Shown piece after piece: positions 24,001 through 35,853 of a DNA stretch of 64,000 bases. The DNA lies in NCBI GenBank assembly GCA_023213395.1, contig CM041465.1:107143741-107207740 (forward strand). The letters run 5' to 3'. The notes beneath the pieces were generated by a model. It was not told where the DNA came from. It made no database searches and was given only the letters and a program-made list of their open reading frames with translations. The position numbers were made by a program, and so were the translations under genes. Each line of letters begins with the position of its first letter. The first letter of the stretch is position 1. This DNA comes from Cycas panzhihuaensis. Its lineage: Eukaryota; Cycadophyta.

Positions 24001-25802
24001 AAATAGGTAAATTACACAATATTTAGCCTAAAACCATATGTAAGCCTTAAAATTCAAGGTGAAATTTGCCAAAAATAGATTAGTGTATCAATATGATATA
24101 AATATACTTGAATAAAGTTGATAAATTGTTCAAAAATAATGAAAGAAACTCAAACTAGGATCAAATAGGATGGCTAACCTTAGTAGCCTAAAATACCTAT
24201 AAAATAGCTTTAGATCAATATGAAACCAACTTTAGTACATAGATCACTGAGTTAGTTTTTCAACGGATCTAACCATTCAAAAAATAGACTCCTGAATAAA
24301 AAGATATTAGTAAAATAGTGAAGCTTGTCTATTATGGTAAAAAAATGAAGATAAGGGTCTTAAGCCCTTTTTATCAAAGCCCCTGGTCACCTGGTTAGTA
24401 CATATGACTTTCCATTAGCCTGCGAATAGGGCTAGTAGGCTCCAAAATTTATGTAATATAGCTCAATCCCTTAAAATCCAAAATTATTAAAAATAATCTA
24501 TATAGATTAAAAATCTACCCCTTTATAACTAAAAACAAGGTCGTATGGGAGGCAAACGAATTGCCAGCTGGGGGCTAAGAGCTGGCTATGGACATATTTA
24601 AAATCAAATTCTAATCTGATTAAATTAAATTAAAACATTGTACAAAAAAATATAATCAAATGAGAAGATGCACAGAGGATAATCCCGAGATGAATATATG
24701 AACCAAGCGATGAATAATTGATCAATTCACTAAAAAACACTCAGAGCACGTAGATCGATTTAAACACCAAGGTGGGCGTAGAGATCACTGATAATATATA
24801 AGAGTATATATTCAAGAAAAAATTGAAAGAACTATGTAATAATGACAAACAAAGATGCCATGAGCTTTGCCTACAGAACAATGTGACCTAGAGTTTTTGC
24901 GAGATAGTAGATAGAGTAGAGTGTATAAGAGGTATCAACAAATGAAGAGTTCATGCAGTTACAAAGAGTTACCTGTCCATGGAGATCCATGGTGAAAGCA
25001 AATAGAAATGAACTGACTTGACAGACATATTACTGTTGACTTAAGGGCATAATTGTATACAATTTGAGAGCTTTATTATGCCTTTGATTATATTTCAAAG
25101 AGCATTTAGATGGAGGTTGATTAATAACATAAAATTTTATATTAAATATTTAAAAAAATTAGAAAATAATAGATATTGAGGAGCAGGGGTCATACGACTT
25201 CATACAGACTGATAGGGAGTTGCCTGCACTAGATGAATAGCCCAAAGAGTCCACAGAGGAGGTGCAACCTTGTGGAGGGTGAGATATAATAGAAACAGAG
25301 TGAAAAAGAAATTTATTTTTCAACTAGCCTAAGGAGTTTTAGTAGACAGTGGGAGATGGTAAGCTTCTTAGAGCCATATTTCACTGTAGAAGTGATAATT
25401 TTTGGAATTTCCTATTCCAATGTGGAGAAGACTTAGAGAGGATTCCAACAAGTAGTCACTCGGTGTAGTTCCATTCAATGTTAAGAGTGCACCAGCCTGC
25501 AAAATGTCAGATTTATGAAAAAACCTTAAACAAATACTAAAAAATAATAAAAGAACTTATAAAATATTAAATGAAACATCAATACAATTTCTCCAAATGA
25601 GTGTAAAGATAAATTTGCCTACAATTACTATACAAATCTAAAAAAATATTGATTATATGGAGCATACATAGCAAAATCAACCAAATATTTAATAAAACTA
25701 TGGGAAGCTATTAATAAAACTTTTAAAAATGAATAAATATTTAATATAATACTTTGTCATGTGTCATAATATGCCCTGCAGTCAAACACAACCAAGACCA
25801 AT
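24001..25802 (-). other. C2 5' internal region or insertion, no gene seen
   Basis: About 1.8 kb lie between the gag fragment and the primer binding site. Only some 400 bp of gag N-terminus should be here, yet no gag motif is readable, so the stretch is either decayed beyond recognition or holds an unrelated non-coding insertion. Confidence 0.45.
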
Positions 25803-25804
25803 GT

Positions 25805-25816
25805 GCTCTGATACTA
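25805..25816 (-). other. C2 primer binding site
   Basis: On the minus strand it reads TAGTATCAGAGC, one change from TGGTATCAGAGC. Its orientation agrees with the minus-strand pol. Confidence 0.75.
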
Positions 25817-25818
25817 AA

Positions 25819-25940
25819 TGAAGCAAATACAGAGATAGAGTAGAACAAGAATTAAACCATATTGCGAAAATATTAATAAAGCTTCCAACAAATAGTGGTG
25901 TTAAAGAACACCAATGAGTATTTTCACCTCATGTATATAG
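25819..25940 (-). repeat. C2 5' LTR fragment candidate
   Basis: Starts (plus) TGAAGCAAATAC next to the primer binding site, so the LTR end on the minus strand is CA. Weak similarity to 19712 onward; the outer part does not align and may be lost. Confidence 0.35.
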
Positions 25941-26440
25941 TCAGGAAGTTGGGACAAGCCCGCCATTAACTGATGCTTTTTTAAAATTAAATATTAATAA
26001 AAAATAAAAAAAATAATATGTACCTTTTTCCTATGTCAGTTGATAATGATTGGAGGTAGCCCAGTGGAGTCCTAATGCCATTATGCACACTTTTAATACA
26101 AAATGAATATTATATGCTAATAAGATCCTTAACATTTGCCATTTTTCATCAATTACTTCTTATGATCATCTTGTTGACTTTTGTTAGCATGCAAGAGTTA
26201 TTATTTTTTATTGATAAAAAAAATTATTGCCTCCTCAATCCACCAACTAGTGATGGGACTAGCCTTTATTAGCTATCGTGAACCAACCGTTTTGATAATA
26301 ATTGATTTGCCATTAACTTGTTACATCTTATTAAGTTGTATTCTCTAATCATGATTATGATCCTTCCTTTAATTGGAATCACATTAATCCTTACCTTACT
26401 CTCCTTAGATCCTAACCATGATTTAAAAAAACTATTTTCA
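25941..26440. other. Boundary region between C2 and G2
   Basis: About 500 bp of AT-rich sequence. The G2 3' LTR should start here but I cannot pair it with anything on the far side (49200-50400). Confidence 0.4.
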
Positions 26441-27656
26441 TGGTTTACATTTTGTTTAATTAATTAATTTTTAATACTTATATGACTTTAGTTAATTTTT
26501 ATTGACTAGTTTGGGTAGTATTTCACCATCTAATTATTTGAGTTGGACACCCCTAGTTTACAAAATTTTCTCAACTTTATATGGTCTTAATCACCTACGT
26601 TTTATCTTTCCAAGTTTAATATAAAATTTGCTATCATATAGGAGTACTAGGTCTTCTACCTAGAATTGGGGTTTTTTAAATACTTATCATACTAGGCTTT
26701 TCATCTTATTTTCTCTACCTTAATTCCCAAAGTGTTTGAGCCTAATACTCATCCAGTTTCATCAATTCCACAAGTCTATGGTCCCTAGATTCCTATTTAT
26801 TCATCCTAAACTATGTTTTAATTCTTTGACTTTTTGCTTGAAACTCTAGTAGAACCACTGCTTCAAGGCCATGAACCAATTAAAATGGGATTTGCTTATG
26901 TGACCTTATTAATGTCATTCCATCTACCTATAGAATTGAATGTAATTTATTTGTCTAATTAGTTCTACCCATATTATAAATATTCATTAGAGTAATTTTA
27001 AATATTTTATTCATACTCTCTACTTATCCATTTGCTCTTGGTTAGTAGAGTGAAGACTTTTAATGCTATATTAGGAAATCTATTGTTAAATATTTAATTA
27101 TTTTATTTAAAAAGTTACTACTTTGATATTATACAAATTTAGTTGGACATCCAAATCTAATGATTATTATCCCATAGATGAATTAAGCTATATTTTGGGC
27201 ATCATAATCTTTCATGGCATTTGCCTTAGTCCATTTTGTCATAAAGTCTATAGTGACAAGAATGTCCTTTATGTTTGTATATTTGGCTGGAGGACTTATT
27301 TGCTCTTAAAATTTGATCCCCACTTTTTAAATGGGGCTTAAGACAAGATTAATTGCAAAAGCATGAAGTGTTCCTTACTTGTTTTTCCTACTTGCTAGCA
27401 TACATTACAAGTTTTCATCCATTTATCTACATCTTTAAATAGAGTAAGCCACCATACATTTGCTAGTAAAATTTTTCTTGTAGTACATTTAGCCCCTAGA
27501 TATCTGGTTGTAATGACTTCATTGGCTTCTCTTACTATTGCTTCTACCTCATACTCTAGGACAAAATGATATAGAACTCTATCAAGTCCTAATTTATATA
27601 ACATTCCCTATATTAGCTAAAAGAAAACATTTTCCTTATGAAGCTTCATTGGTTTG
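26440..27656 (-). pseudogene. G2 integrase (part downstream of the T1 insertion)
   Basis: Minus-strand reading from the T1 junction: MLYKLGLDRVLYHFVLEYE (27604-27547), then the H2C2 zinc-binding part ending in WLTLFKDVDKWMKTCNVC (27395). The core follows with VTIDFMTKWTKANAMKD and IRFGCPTKF, then PRANG at about 27010, and last LRPYKVEKIL (about 26540) of the GPY module. Catalytic Asp positions are partly visible among many stops. The other part of the same polyprotein is at 44297-45807. T1 separates the RNase H-INT linker from the zinc domain. Confidence 0.8.
27652..27656 (+). repeat. T1 target site duplication, left
   Basis: GTTTG immediately before the TG of the T1 5' LTR; the same five bases follow the CA of the 3' LTR at 44292-44296. 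Confidence 0.85.
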
Positions 27657-28237
27657 TGTTTCCCAGCTATTGGGAATGGACTCGAGACACATCGACGTAG
27701 GTTTGTTTAGGTATATTTTCTTACTTTTCTTGCCCATGTTTGATTGAGGTTATTTAGAGTAGGTTGCTTGACATATGCCTGCCTGTACACATTGCTTTTC
27801 TTCTTGCTCATTATGCATGTGCCTACGACACGCCTTCAGCTTATGACGACTCACAGTGGGGGCATTCCTCAGTGAATGCTATACCCCGTATGGCGCACAG
27901 CCACCCATGATGTCTCCACGGTCCTCCGAGATGTCCCTATCAGTTTTATTTGCTCTCGTTATGACATGTTGCTTATGTTGCAGTCCTTCCTAAGTCCGAT
28001 TTAATCCTTAGTTAGGACTCTTTGTATTATTTTGGGTACTTACCTATTGCTTGGGCATTCCCTCAGCTGCTCTAACTCATGTTTAGCCTTTGTTTTTGCT
28101 TCAAAGCCTGATTTTACTGCTCAATTTTCTCTTTTTTTTTAATCCAGTTTGATACCGCTACAAACTTGGCGATGCATGAGTTTTCGGTGGTCTAGTAGAG
28201 TTTGCGCGATCTGTTGTTTGAGTTTTAAAAAAGAGAA

Positions 28238-28274
28238 CCACGCGATTTACGCTTTTTCACGAAGCGCGGCGTGG
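28238..28274 (+). other. U3/R hairpin in T1 5' LTR
   Basis: Outer arms CCACGC/GCGTGG and inner arms CGCTT/AAGCG. It lies between the conserved texts AAAAAAGAGAA and CATCGTTCGATTG. LTR2 and the T2 LTR have hairpins at the same place with different arms. Confidence 0.6.
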
Positions 28275-29378
28275 CATCGTTCGATTGAGGCATACGACAT
28301 CCCCAACGTTCAGCTACTGTGAATAGAGGATAAAGGGAATTTTCCTCCCCATTTTTGGGACTTTTTGGCCATTTTTCAAACTTCCAAGAAGAATTCCTAA
28401 ACTTTACACAAGGAAAACACACAGAAACAAAAAACTTTATGCACAGCAACTGGAAGAAGGTGAAGTGGGCTGCCATCAGCTGGATCTTGCAAGGCCATTG
28501 CTGCCCCCTACTACTCTCCACAGCCAGCTCCATTCTTCTTACAGGTGCTCAGGGATTCAAGAGTCTTCTTCATCCAAAAAGCTGTTTCAAGGATCAACTC
28601 CAAAGCCCCAAACTTGCAAGGAGCTTCCTTCATCCATGCCCTAGCAAGAACTACTCATAACCAGCCTCTGTTTGTCATCTATTGCTGCTGTTCCAAGTGG
28701 CAGAGTGCATGCTTAATCTCTCCATACAAGGTACTCCTTGGTTTTTACTTGCATTTCTTATTTTTTTTACTTGCAACTCCTTGGGTCTTTACTTGCAACT
28801 TTCTTGTTTTTACAGGCAAGTAGTTCATTCATTTCTTTTTTCTGTTTTACCTCTTTTACTTCTAAATGAAAGTGATCATAGTTAGCCATAGCTATCCCAT
28901 AGTGTTGCCCTAAATTAGAGGTACTTTCCGGGTGTTTCCTTGTAGCCCCTCCATTTTCTCTAAGCTCTCTTTCACTCTTTCCTTAGTCAGCCGGTGTAAG
29001 GGCGTATACACGAGGATTCAAGGGAGGTAGGTGGGGTTCTGTCCCCCATTGCTGTCCTTCTCCCCAAGGGTTCCGTCCCTTGTCCTCTTCCCCTTACCAT
29101 ACATGTTTTCTTAAGGAACGAGCTAAGGAAGTTTAGGGGATTTAGTCAGGGCATCCCGACCGGCTTAAGATAACCCGCCTCCATCTTGTTGCCAACTAGT
29201 GTTTCCTTCTCGAACTCCGTGGAGACCTCCCGTGGGTGAGTTAGCCATCCCAAGGCTATACTCAGTTCCATTTCGTATGTTTTTATGGTATATGGTGGCG
29301 TGAGTGTTTCTCATATGCTTTCATTTCGTTTTGCTACATTCTGATGCTCAGTCTAATTCTTAGTTTCAGTTGATTTTA

Positions 29379-29381
<3 letters not shown>

Positions 29382-29444
<63 letters not shown>
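29382..29444 (+). repeat. (AT)n microsatellite in T1 5' LTR
   Basis: 63 nt of pure AT. The same position in LTR2 (43437-43499) has an (AT)n with one C interruption; T2's LTR has no such tract there. Confidence 0.95.
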
Positions 29445-29446
<2 letters not shown>

Positions 29447-30242
29447 TGGTGTATCTTGCAGCCTCTCTTTCGAGAGGAAGGTGTCTTTCTTACTTGTTTG
29501 CAGGATCGCACGTTGGCGGAAGTGATACGTGGGATGAGCCCGTTGCCGGTTAGCCCCCGCACGATACTTCTCTTTCTTAATTTCAAGCTTCTTTTCAGTT
29601 CTTTTCGTTTCATCTAGTTTAGCATGCTCAAGGGGAGGTAAGTGGACCCCTCTACCACCGCCGATCGGCCTTGCATGCGCATAGAAAGGAGAAAGAAGGA
29701 GCAGGACTTAGAGAGACAAGCCGCACCTCCACTCAAACGCCGGATCTAGGTATTCCCCTTGCTTCCTGTGTGTCCCCTTTTTCGCTGTTTTCTTTTCATG
29801 CATTTGTCCGAATAGATAGGGAATGGTAAAAGAACATAAAGGATAAAAGGGAGAACATTCGTCTTTTGCATTATTTCCTGCTTTACATAGCATAGTGTAG
29901 ATAGTCCATTTGTATTGCACTCGAGCCACTCTTTCGTCGCACCTTTCACCACATCTGCTTATATATTGGATTAGTTGCCCCTATCTTCGTTGCCTTCTCA
30001 TTGCCTTGAGAAGACGCAACACGCAAGGCATTTCCTTTCCTTCCCGGCCATCTGAAGGGTAGGAAGGCTTTGTTTTTGCACGGCTACCTGGAAGCAACCA
30101 GGCACCTTGTAGTCCCGAACCTGCGCTCCGGCGCACAGACGTCCTGCGAGGTGAGATCCTCGCTGCCTAGCTTAGTTAGCATAGTGCCTTTTTATATCCC
30201 TTTGCTAGACGTAGGATCACCGCCCCGTAGCGAGCGTTTCAC

Positions 30243-30261
30243 TGGCGACCATACTGGGGAC
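30243..30261 (+). other. T1 primer binding site
   Basis: TGGCGACCATACTGGGGAC lies 1 nt after the LTR and is identical in T2 (61720). Its form, TGGCGAC...TGGGGA, resembles the sites I know from Tat-lineage elements rather than the initiator-Met site. I believe a tRNA-Arg-type primer but cannot check it. Confidence 0.7.
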
Positions 30262-30422
30262 TGCTAGTAAGGGAGTTAAATTCGCTTCCCCTTCTTGTCG
30301 GTGTTCTTGCCTCTAGGTAGTTTCGTATTCTGTGTTTTCAGTTGGACACCCTCCAACGTGCTTGCATCACTTTCCTTCTTTTCCTCTTTTGTTTCTTCTA
30401 ACAACGCTCGCAAAGGCGTTGC

Positions 30423-32580
30423 ATGCGACGTTTCTCGCGTTGCTTGCAAGGTTTGCTTCCGTTGTTAGAAGACCAATCACCTCGTTCCCTTCCGTCATGG
30501 AACCCCGATTCGACAATGGAAGGTTACCCGTCTGATTGGGCTTACCATACCATGACTTCGGGAACTCAAGAGTTCCTCGCATCTATTCCGGAATCTGCCC
30601 ATGAGGGCGATGATTCCATCTACTATCCTGATCATCAATTCCATCCTGATGACTTTCATCCTTCCGCTCACACAGCGAAAGATTCAGCTCCTCACGAGAC
30701 TCGCCATCCCACGGGTGAGCCTTACGAGGAGCGTCCTGAGGGATCCCCTACTTTCGAGATCTCGTTGACTTCGTATGGCTACAAGGATACCCCTCCTGCC
30801 GACGTAGTCAAGGTGATTAGCGTGTACTTCTAAACAACTCGCCGCCAGCCGCACCCTAGATGGTTTGAAGAAGTGTTGCGCAACGTAGCATCTTCCTCAT
30901 CCATCCCTGCGCCTTCTACAACGATTGATGCTTCTGCTCGGGCACACTTGTCCTATGCCGTGTCTACCCCGGCTCCCAGGGTAAGCGTTGCGCCGCCTAT
31001 TTCTAGTTGAGGTCCTACTTCTTCAGGACCCGTTCGTGGCATGTCCTTTCCCCAACTTGGGGTCAGCATGCCGCCAGGAATCAAACGTATGCGCCACCCT
31101 CGAATGTGGCACATGCGTTCCCTAGTAGGCCTCGAGGTCTTACTAGTGCCGTTGCCATTAACTATGTAGGACCCACTCCTACATATGTTCAAAACTCTAC
31201 TGGTGGTCCTTCCCTTTACGTGCCCCCAGGTTACGCGTCTCAACCTTGGGGGTAAGCTAGGGGAAACCATCTCCCTGTCTATGGGGTGGACCCGTTGCAC
31301 CCATATGGGGTTGCACCACCTACGGGTGGCCCATATGGGCAAAACCCGGTCCCTCACCCTTCGTTCCCGTCGTCTAGCGCAACTCCCATTGCTGCGTCGC
31401 CATGAGGAGCATACCTCCTTTCCAGAGCGTTTACCCGCAACCCCCTTTCCAACAAGAGGCGTTTCCCCAAGGAGGGATGGGTTTACCACCCCCATCTATT
31501 CCTTTATCGGTCGTCGATCCATTAGCCGAAGCGAGGACATGTCCTTTTGTGGACTATAGGTCGATGCCATTGTCTGTTGAGGCACTAAGGACTAACTTGC
31601 CGCCTCACCCTCCTGAAGTTCCCAAATTCAACAGAACTTCATCATAAGACCCAACCGAGCATGTATGCAGTTTCTCTATAGCGTGCATCGATTATTGGGC
31701 TTACGACCATATCCTTATAAAGCTTTTTCCGCGGTCCTTCCAAGGTGACGCTCTCAAGTGGTTTTACTGCCTTCCTGCTCATTCGATTTCTTCATTCCAG
31801 CAATTGGTGGATGAGTTCGTCAACTATTTTAATGTAGCCCGCCCATTTGAAAGCAGAATGAAGGCGCTTCTGTCGCTTAAACAAGGTCACGACGAGATGA
31901 ATCGTGACTTTGTGCGATGCTTTCATGATCTTCTTCACTCCACCAAGGCCACGTTACCTAAGGAGTTGAAGTGAGATCTCTTCGTCAACGCACTTTGCCT
32001 CGAAGTACATGTGGAAGTCCTCAAGATGGGGGTGACTACATGTGACTCCGCAATTACGAGGTGCTTGGCGTTGGAGGCCATTGAGATCCAAGCTGGACTC
32101 AAGAAACCTCTTAAGCCCTCGCAACGTCGCGAGGTGCCTCCTCTAGCGAAGGAAACCAAACCTTCGTAGCCCACTAGGTCCACCTCTCATTCGACTGAGA
32201 GGACCCTAGATCCCCTCACCTTCGCTATTCGCTCATTTGAGCGCACGATGAAGGAGCTAAAACTCCAACCTCCTTCATCGCTGACCTCCCATAAACACAT
32301 TGAAGCTTCGTGCGATGCCCCCCAAAGGGGGTAACACCCAGCCTTCTCAAGCAAGGAGGACCGATCCTCCCCTTGAGAAGAAATGGTGTTCCATCCATGG
32401 GGAGTGTTTCCATGACGATTCGCGTTGCCGGGCACAACACCCGCGCGATGCCCCGCTGCGCGATTCGTCCCCTAGGCGAGCATCGAGGCCTAACCTCGAT
32501 CAGCCCATTCATAGAGACCCGTTCTCCAAACATGGGGAACATGGTCGTGATGTTCAGCAAAGGAACAATCAGAATTAGGA
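30423..32580 (+). pseudogene. T1 gag
   Basis: The first ORF (30423-30833) is a Pro/Ser/His-rich N-terminus. A stop and a 1-nt deletion near 31070 (seen by comparison with T2) shift the frame. It resumes at PPSNVAHAFPSRPRG, then VDYRSMPLSVEALRTNLPP (31550), the Retrotrans_gag core YDHILIKLFPRSFQGDALKW (from about 31705), LVDEFVNYFNVARPFESRM, DEMNRDFVRCFHDLLHSTKA, and ends with a single knuckle WCSIHGECFHDDSRC (about 32389-32433) of the form C-x2-H-x4-H-x4-C. The frame continues into the protease, so gag and protease are one reading frame. Start uncertain: T2 has ATA where a later ATG could be used. Confidence 0.85.
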
Positions 32581-33930
32581 TAGGTCTCCCGATTCTCGCC
32601 CTTCGCATGGTAGAGGGAAGGGTGTGCGAAGGTCATCTCCCCCTTCGCGCTCCCCTGACCGCCGTGCTCCATCACCTTCGCGGTCCCGTAACAAGGGAAA
32701 GAAGGTGATCCAAATGCTCGAGACCACTCCGCTTTACGCGTTAACCTGGTCTCAAGCCGCGAAGGAGGCAACAGGTACCTCCGCGTCTGCCTCGTAGCTC
32801 GATCCCCCTCCGGAAGCCGTTCCTCCGGAGATCCCTGCACTTCCCAAGAGCATTCCCGTCTGCCTCAGTCGACTCAACTTTAGGAGAGCCCTTACCCAAC
32901 CCACAGGGAGGGGTAATCCCTTCTCCGTGGTTGAAGAGCTTCTCACTATGGCCGCCGGGATGTCCATCATGGACGTCTTGAGAAGTTGCCCTGAGCAACG
33001 AGCGCTCCTTTTAGAAGCTCTTGGATCGAATGACGCGTTCGTTCATGCCTTGGGTACAACTCAAAGCTGCGAACCCGTTATCTCCTTCGATCCCAGAGAT
33101 CTTCCCGCATATAGTGGAAGGGAATGCCAATGGAACTTCCCTTTCACCATTACCATAGATACTCCCGATTGCACGTTGCAGAGAACCGTCGTGGATAACG
33201 GTTCTTCTGTCAACGCCATGCCTTTACGCGTTATGTAAGAGCTTAGCGTCTCCGCCTTGGAACCCGTTCCGTGGCGTTGTCAGGGTTATGATGGTAGCGA
33301 GAAGACTCCCTTAGGATCTGTCTCGATACCCCTTACCCTCGAGGACAAGACTGTCATCACCGACATCGTCGTCCTCGATGTTAACGTTGATTACAACTTG
33401 CTTCTGGGTCGACCATGGCTTGACCAAATGGGAGTCGTGTGTTCTACCCATTGGGGGCAACTTAAATTTGTCCATAATGGACAAATGAAGGTTGTCTCCC
33501 GCGAGCAATCGCTCGCCAAACCAGCTAGGCCTTCCGCCCAGGCAAGCCATGGTCATACGAAGAGCAATAAGCGCCCTTCCGACCATGCATCGGCTTGCTC
33601 CATTGGAATCCCCAATTCCTCTTACCGAGAAGAAGATCCCACACCTTCTTCTCCAGGTTTGACGCGCTTTGCCCCCATTGGTGTCAGGAGCTATGGGTAT
33701 CTCACCCTATTTGATGATGACGGGTCCCATAGCAAGGATGAGGGCCGTCCTCACCCTGTTTCGTTCCTCCGCACTAGTGTGGGGCATCCTCCTAGTCCTA
33801 GGCTCCCTCCTAAGGCCCCTTTTGTTGTAGAGCCTAGTCATTTTCACATGTCACATGACATTGCGCATGTTAATCATCATGTTCTTGGCTCTTCCATCCC
33901 ATCAACTCCCATAGGTGACGATGTCTAGAG
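32581..33930 (+). pseudogene. T1 aspartic protease and flanks
   Basis: Same frame as the gag knuckle. Arg/Ser-rich linker, then MSIMDVLRSCPEQRALLLEA, FTITIDTPDCTL and the active-site loop VVDNGSSVNAMPL (about 33190; relatives have D-G-G or D-T-G), then VSIPLTLEDKTVITDIVVLD and NLLLGRPWLDQMG (about 33400), the hallmark end of gypsy proteases. One stop separates the loop from the rest (33236). The downstream Ser/Pro/His-rich linker ends at 33928. Confidence 0.85.
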
Positions 33931-35170
33931 TTCCCCTCTTGCCTTTTACGAGGGGCCTCTCCTTGACTCTCCTTCGGAGTCCCTTAGGGATGATGGGCAG
34001 TTTTTAGGCCATACCAGTCCTATCGCTCCCACACTATCCCGCGCCTCATCCATTCGAAGTCAGGTCATCCATGGGGTGGACTACTTCAAAGATGATGAGG
34101 CTTTCTTTGGGCTGCCATTGGTTCCATGCCAAGTTTGCCTCCTGGTCACCACAAGCGTAGCCACCAAAAGGTCTTGGCGATTGGGTCTCCATTAGCCGAC
34201 CCAATCCCCTCTTCCATTTCCTCCCTTCCGGTTGATCTTGCCCCCCTCCATTTCGAGGAGGGGAATGCCATGTGCATGGGGGCAACTCAGGACATAGTCC
34301 TTGCCCCGGACAAGGTCATCAAGGTAGGAGTGGAATGTACTCCTGACGAAGTGAGGGAATACACCCTCCTGTTCTGGGAATTCCGTGATGTATTCGCATG
34401 GGACTACTCGGACATGAAGGGCATTGATCCCTCCATCGTTATGCACAACCTTACGACCTTTTAGGCGCTGCATACGTGCGTCGAAGCGGCGTCCCTTCAC
34501 CCGAAGCTTTCAAATTTCTTTGTTAAGATGGAAGTTGAGAAGCTCCTGGAGGTGGGACTCATTTCCTCCATCGATTACCCTAAGTGGGTATCGAATATCG
34601 TTCCCGTTGCTAAGAAGAACGGGACCATTCGTATTTGTGTCGATTTTCATGACATAAACAACGCTTGTCCTAAGGACAACTTTCCTCTTCCTTTCATCGA
34701 TCAAATAATCGATCGTACAGTCAAATTCGAAGTTATGTCCTTGATGGACGGCTTCTCCAGCTACAACTAGATTCAGATTTCTCCCGAAGACCACCATAAG
34801 ATGGCCTTCACTACGCCATGGGGTACCTTTACCTACAAGGCAATGCCCTTTGGTCTTAAGAATGCAGGGGCTACTTATCAAAGAGCCATGCATTTTATCT
34901 TTCACAACTTCATCAGCAATACGATGGAGGTCTTCATGGACGATGTGATGGGCCTTTCTCGTTCAAGAGCCCATCATCCCTCCGACTTGCGCACCATCTT
35001 CGCGAGATGCCGTAAATACCATGTTAGTCTAAACCCGCTGAAATGTGTGTTTGCCGTCACCTCAGGCAAACTCTTAGGTTTCCTCATGTCCCAACAAGGA
35101 ATCTAAATCGATTCGAAAAAAGTCAAGGCAATCCTTGACATGCCGCCGCCTAGGACCCAACGATAAATTA
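33931..35170 (+). pseudogene. T1 reverse transcriptase
   Basis: The frame changes near 34125 relative to gag-PR. The RT domain starts after the linker with EYTLLFWEFRDVFAWDYSDM, then VEKLLEVGLISSIDYPKWVS, NGTIRICVDFHDINNACPKD, SLMDGFSSYN (first catalytic Asp), TPWGTFTYKAMPFGLKNAGA, and the intact VFMDDVMG (Asp-Asp at about 34936). It ends in GFLMSQQGI and FLGRLGFLRHF. Breaks are TAG at 34462 and 34768 and TAA near 35104 and 35165, at Gln-like positions. The wording is that of the Tat clade of Ty3/gypsy. The RT copies genomic RNA into cDNA. Confidence 0.9.
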
Positions 35171-35853
35171 AGTCGTTTCTAGGCAGGCTTGGTTTCTTGA
35201 GGCATTTTTTGGTAGATTTCACCATAAACGCTAAGCCTCTTACGAACCTATTAAAGAAAGGAGCTCCTTTTGTCTGGTCAGACAAGACCCAAAAGGCCTT
35301 CGTAGGGCTCAAGGAAGCTCTCGTTTCTGCCCCTACACTGGCACCTCCTCGCTTTGATAGGCCCTTCATCCTATACATCTTGGCAACTGACGAATCCCTA
35401 GGCGCAATACTTGTGCAGGAGGATGATTCAGGAACCAAGAGGGCCATTTATTTCATCAGCCGCAGTCTCGTTGCTGCTGAATTAAACTATCCCCCCACCG
35501 AAAAGGAATGCCTCTCCTTGGTCTATGCAACCAAGAAATTTCGGCATTACTTGCTTGGTAATACAACCAAGGTGATCGTCCAATCCGATCCCTTGCGTTA
35601 TTTACTTACCCATTCGGATTTGACAGGTAGGGCGGGACGTTGGGCCGTCCTGCTTCAAGAGTTGAACTTGCAAGTCGTCAATAGGAAGTCGAAGAAGGGA
35701 ATGATAGTAGCGGAGCAATTAGCTGATGTTGCCATTCCCAACGCGAGCGGCGTTCCCGTTGACGACTCTTTCCCGGATGAGCCTATTATGACCGTCCAAG
35801 ATGCTTCTCCTCACCCACTTGCCGACAGCGAGTGGTATGGCGACATTATGTGA
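35171..35853 (+). pseudogene. T1 Ty3-type RNase H
   Basis: The ORF 35197-35853 holds the thumb segment (LLKKGAPFVWSDKTQKAF), then YILATDESLGAILVQED with the first catalytic Asp, YPPTEKECLSLVYATKKFRH with the Glu, VIVQSDPLRYLL with the next Asp and AEQLADVA with the last. This is the native gypsy RNase H (gRNH). It is complete here; the stop at 35851 (TGA) breaks only the following linker. A second, different RNase H lies at 40964-41385. Confidence 0.9.

Larger units (their letters stand above)
27657..30241 (+). repeat. T1 5' LTR (2585 bp)
   Basis: TGTTTCCC to GCGTTTCA. It matches 41744-44291 almost throughout and T2's LTR (59091-61718) more distantly. It carries a decayed 20-bp repeat array (28165-28215), a hairpin (28238-28274), a TATA-like GGATAAAGGG (28329) at the end of the divergent patch, and an (AT)n tract. 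No protein is encoded; ORFs at 28225-28885 and 29708-29952 recur in LTR2 only because the sequence is duplicated. Confidence 0.95.

Noticed and set aside
28225-28885. ORFs in T1 LTR1 that recur in LTR2 (42262-42878)
   Set aside because: Recurrence is due to LTR duplication; T2 does not keep the frames.
30953-31495. 180-aa minus-strand ORF in T1
   Set aside because: Shadow of gag; the plus-strand reading is conserved with T2 and the minus one is not.
33928-34130. Programmed frameshift between T1 protease and RT
   Set aside because: The frame change is real in this copy, but with other indels in T1 and no slippery heptamer seen I cannot separate it from mutation.
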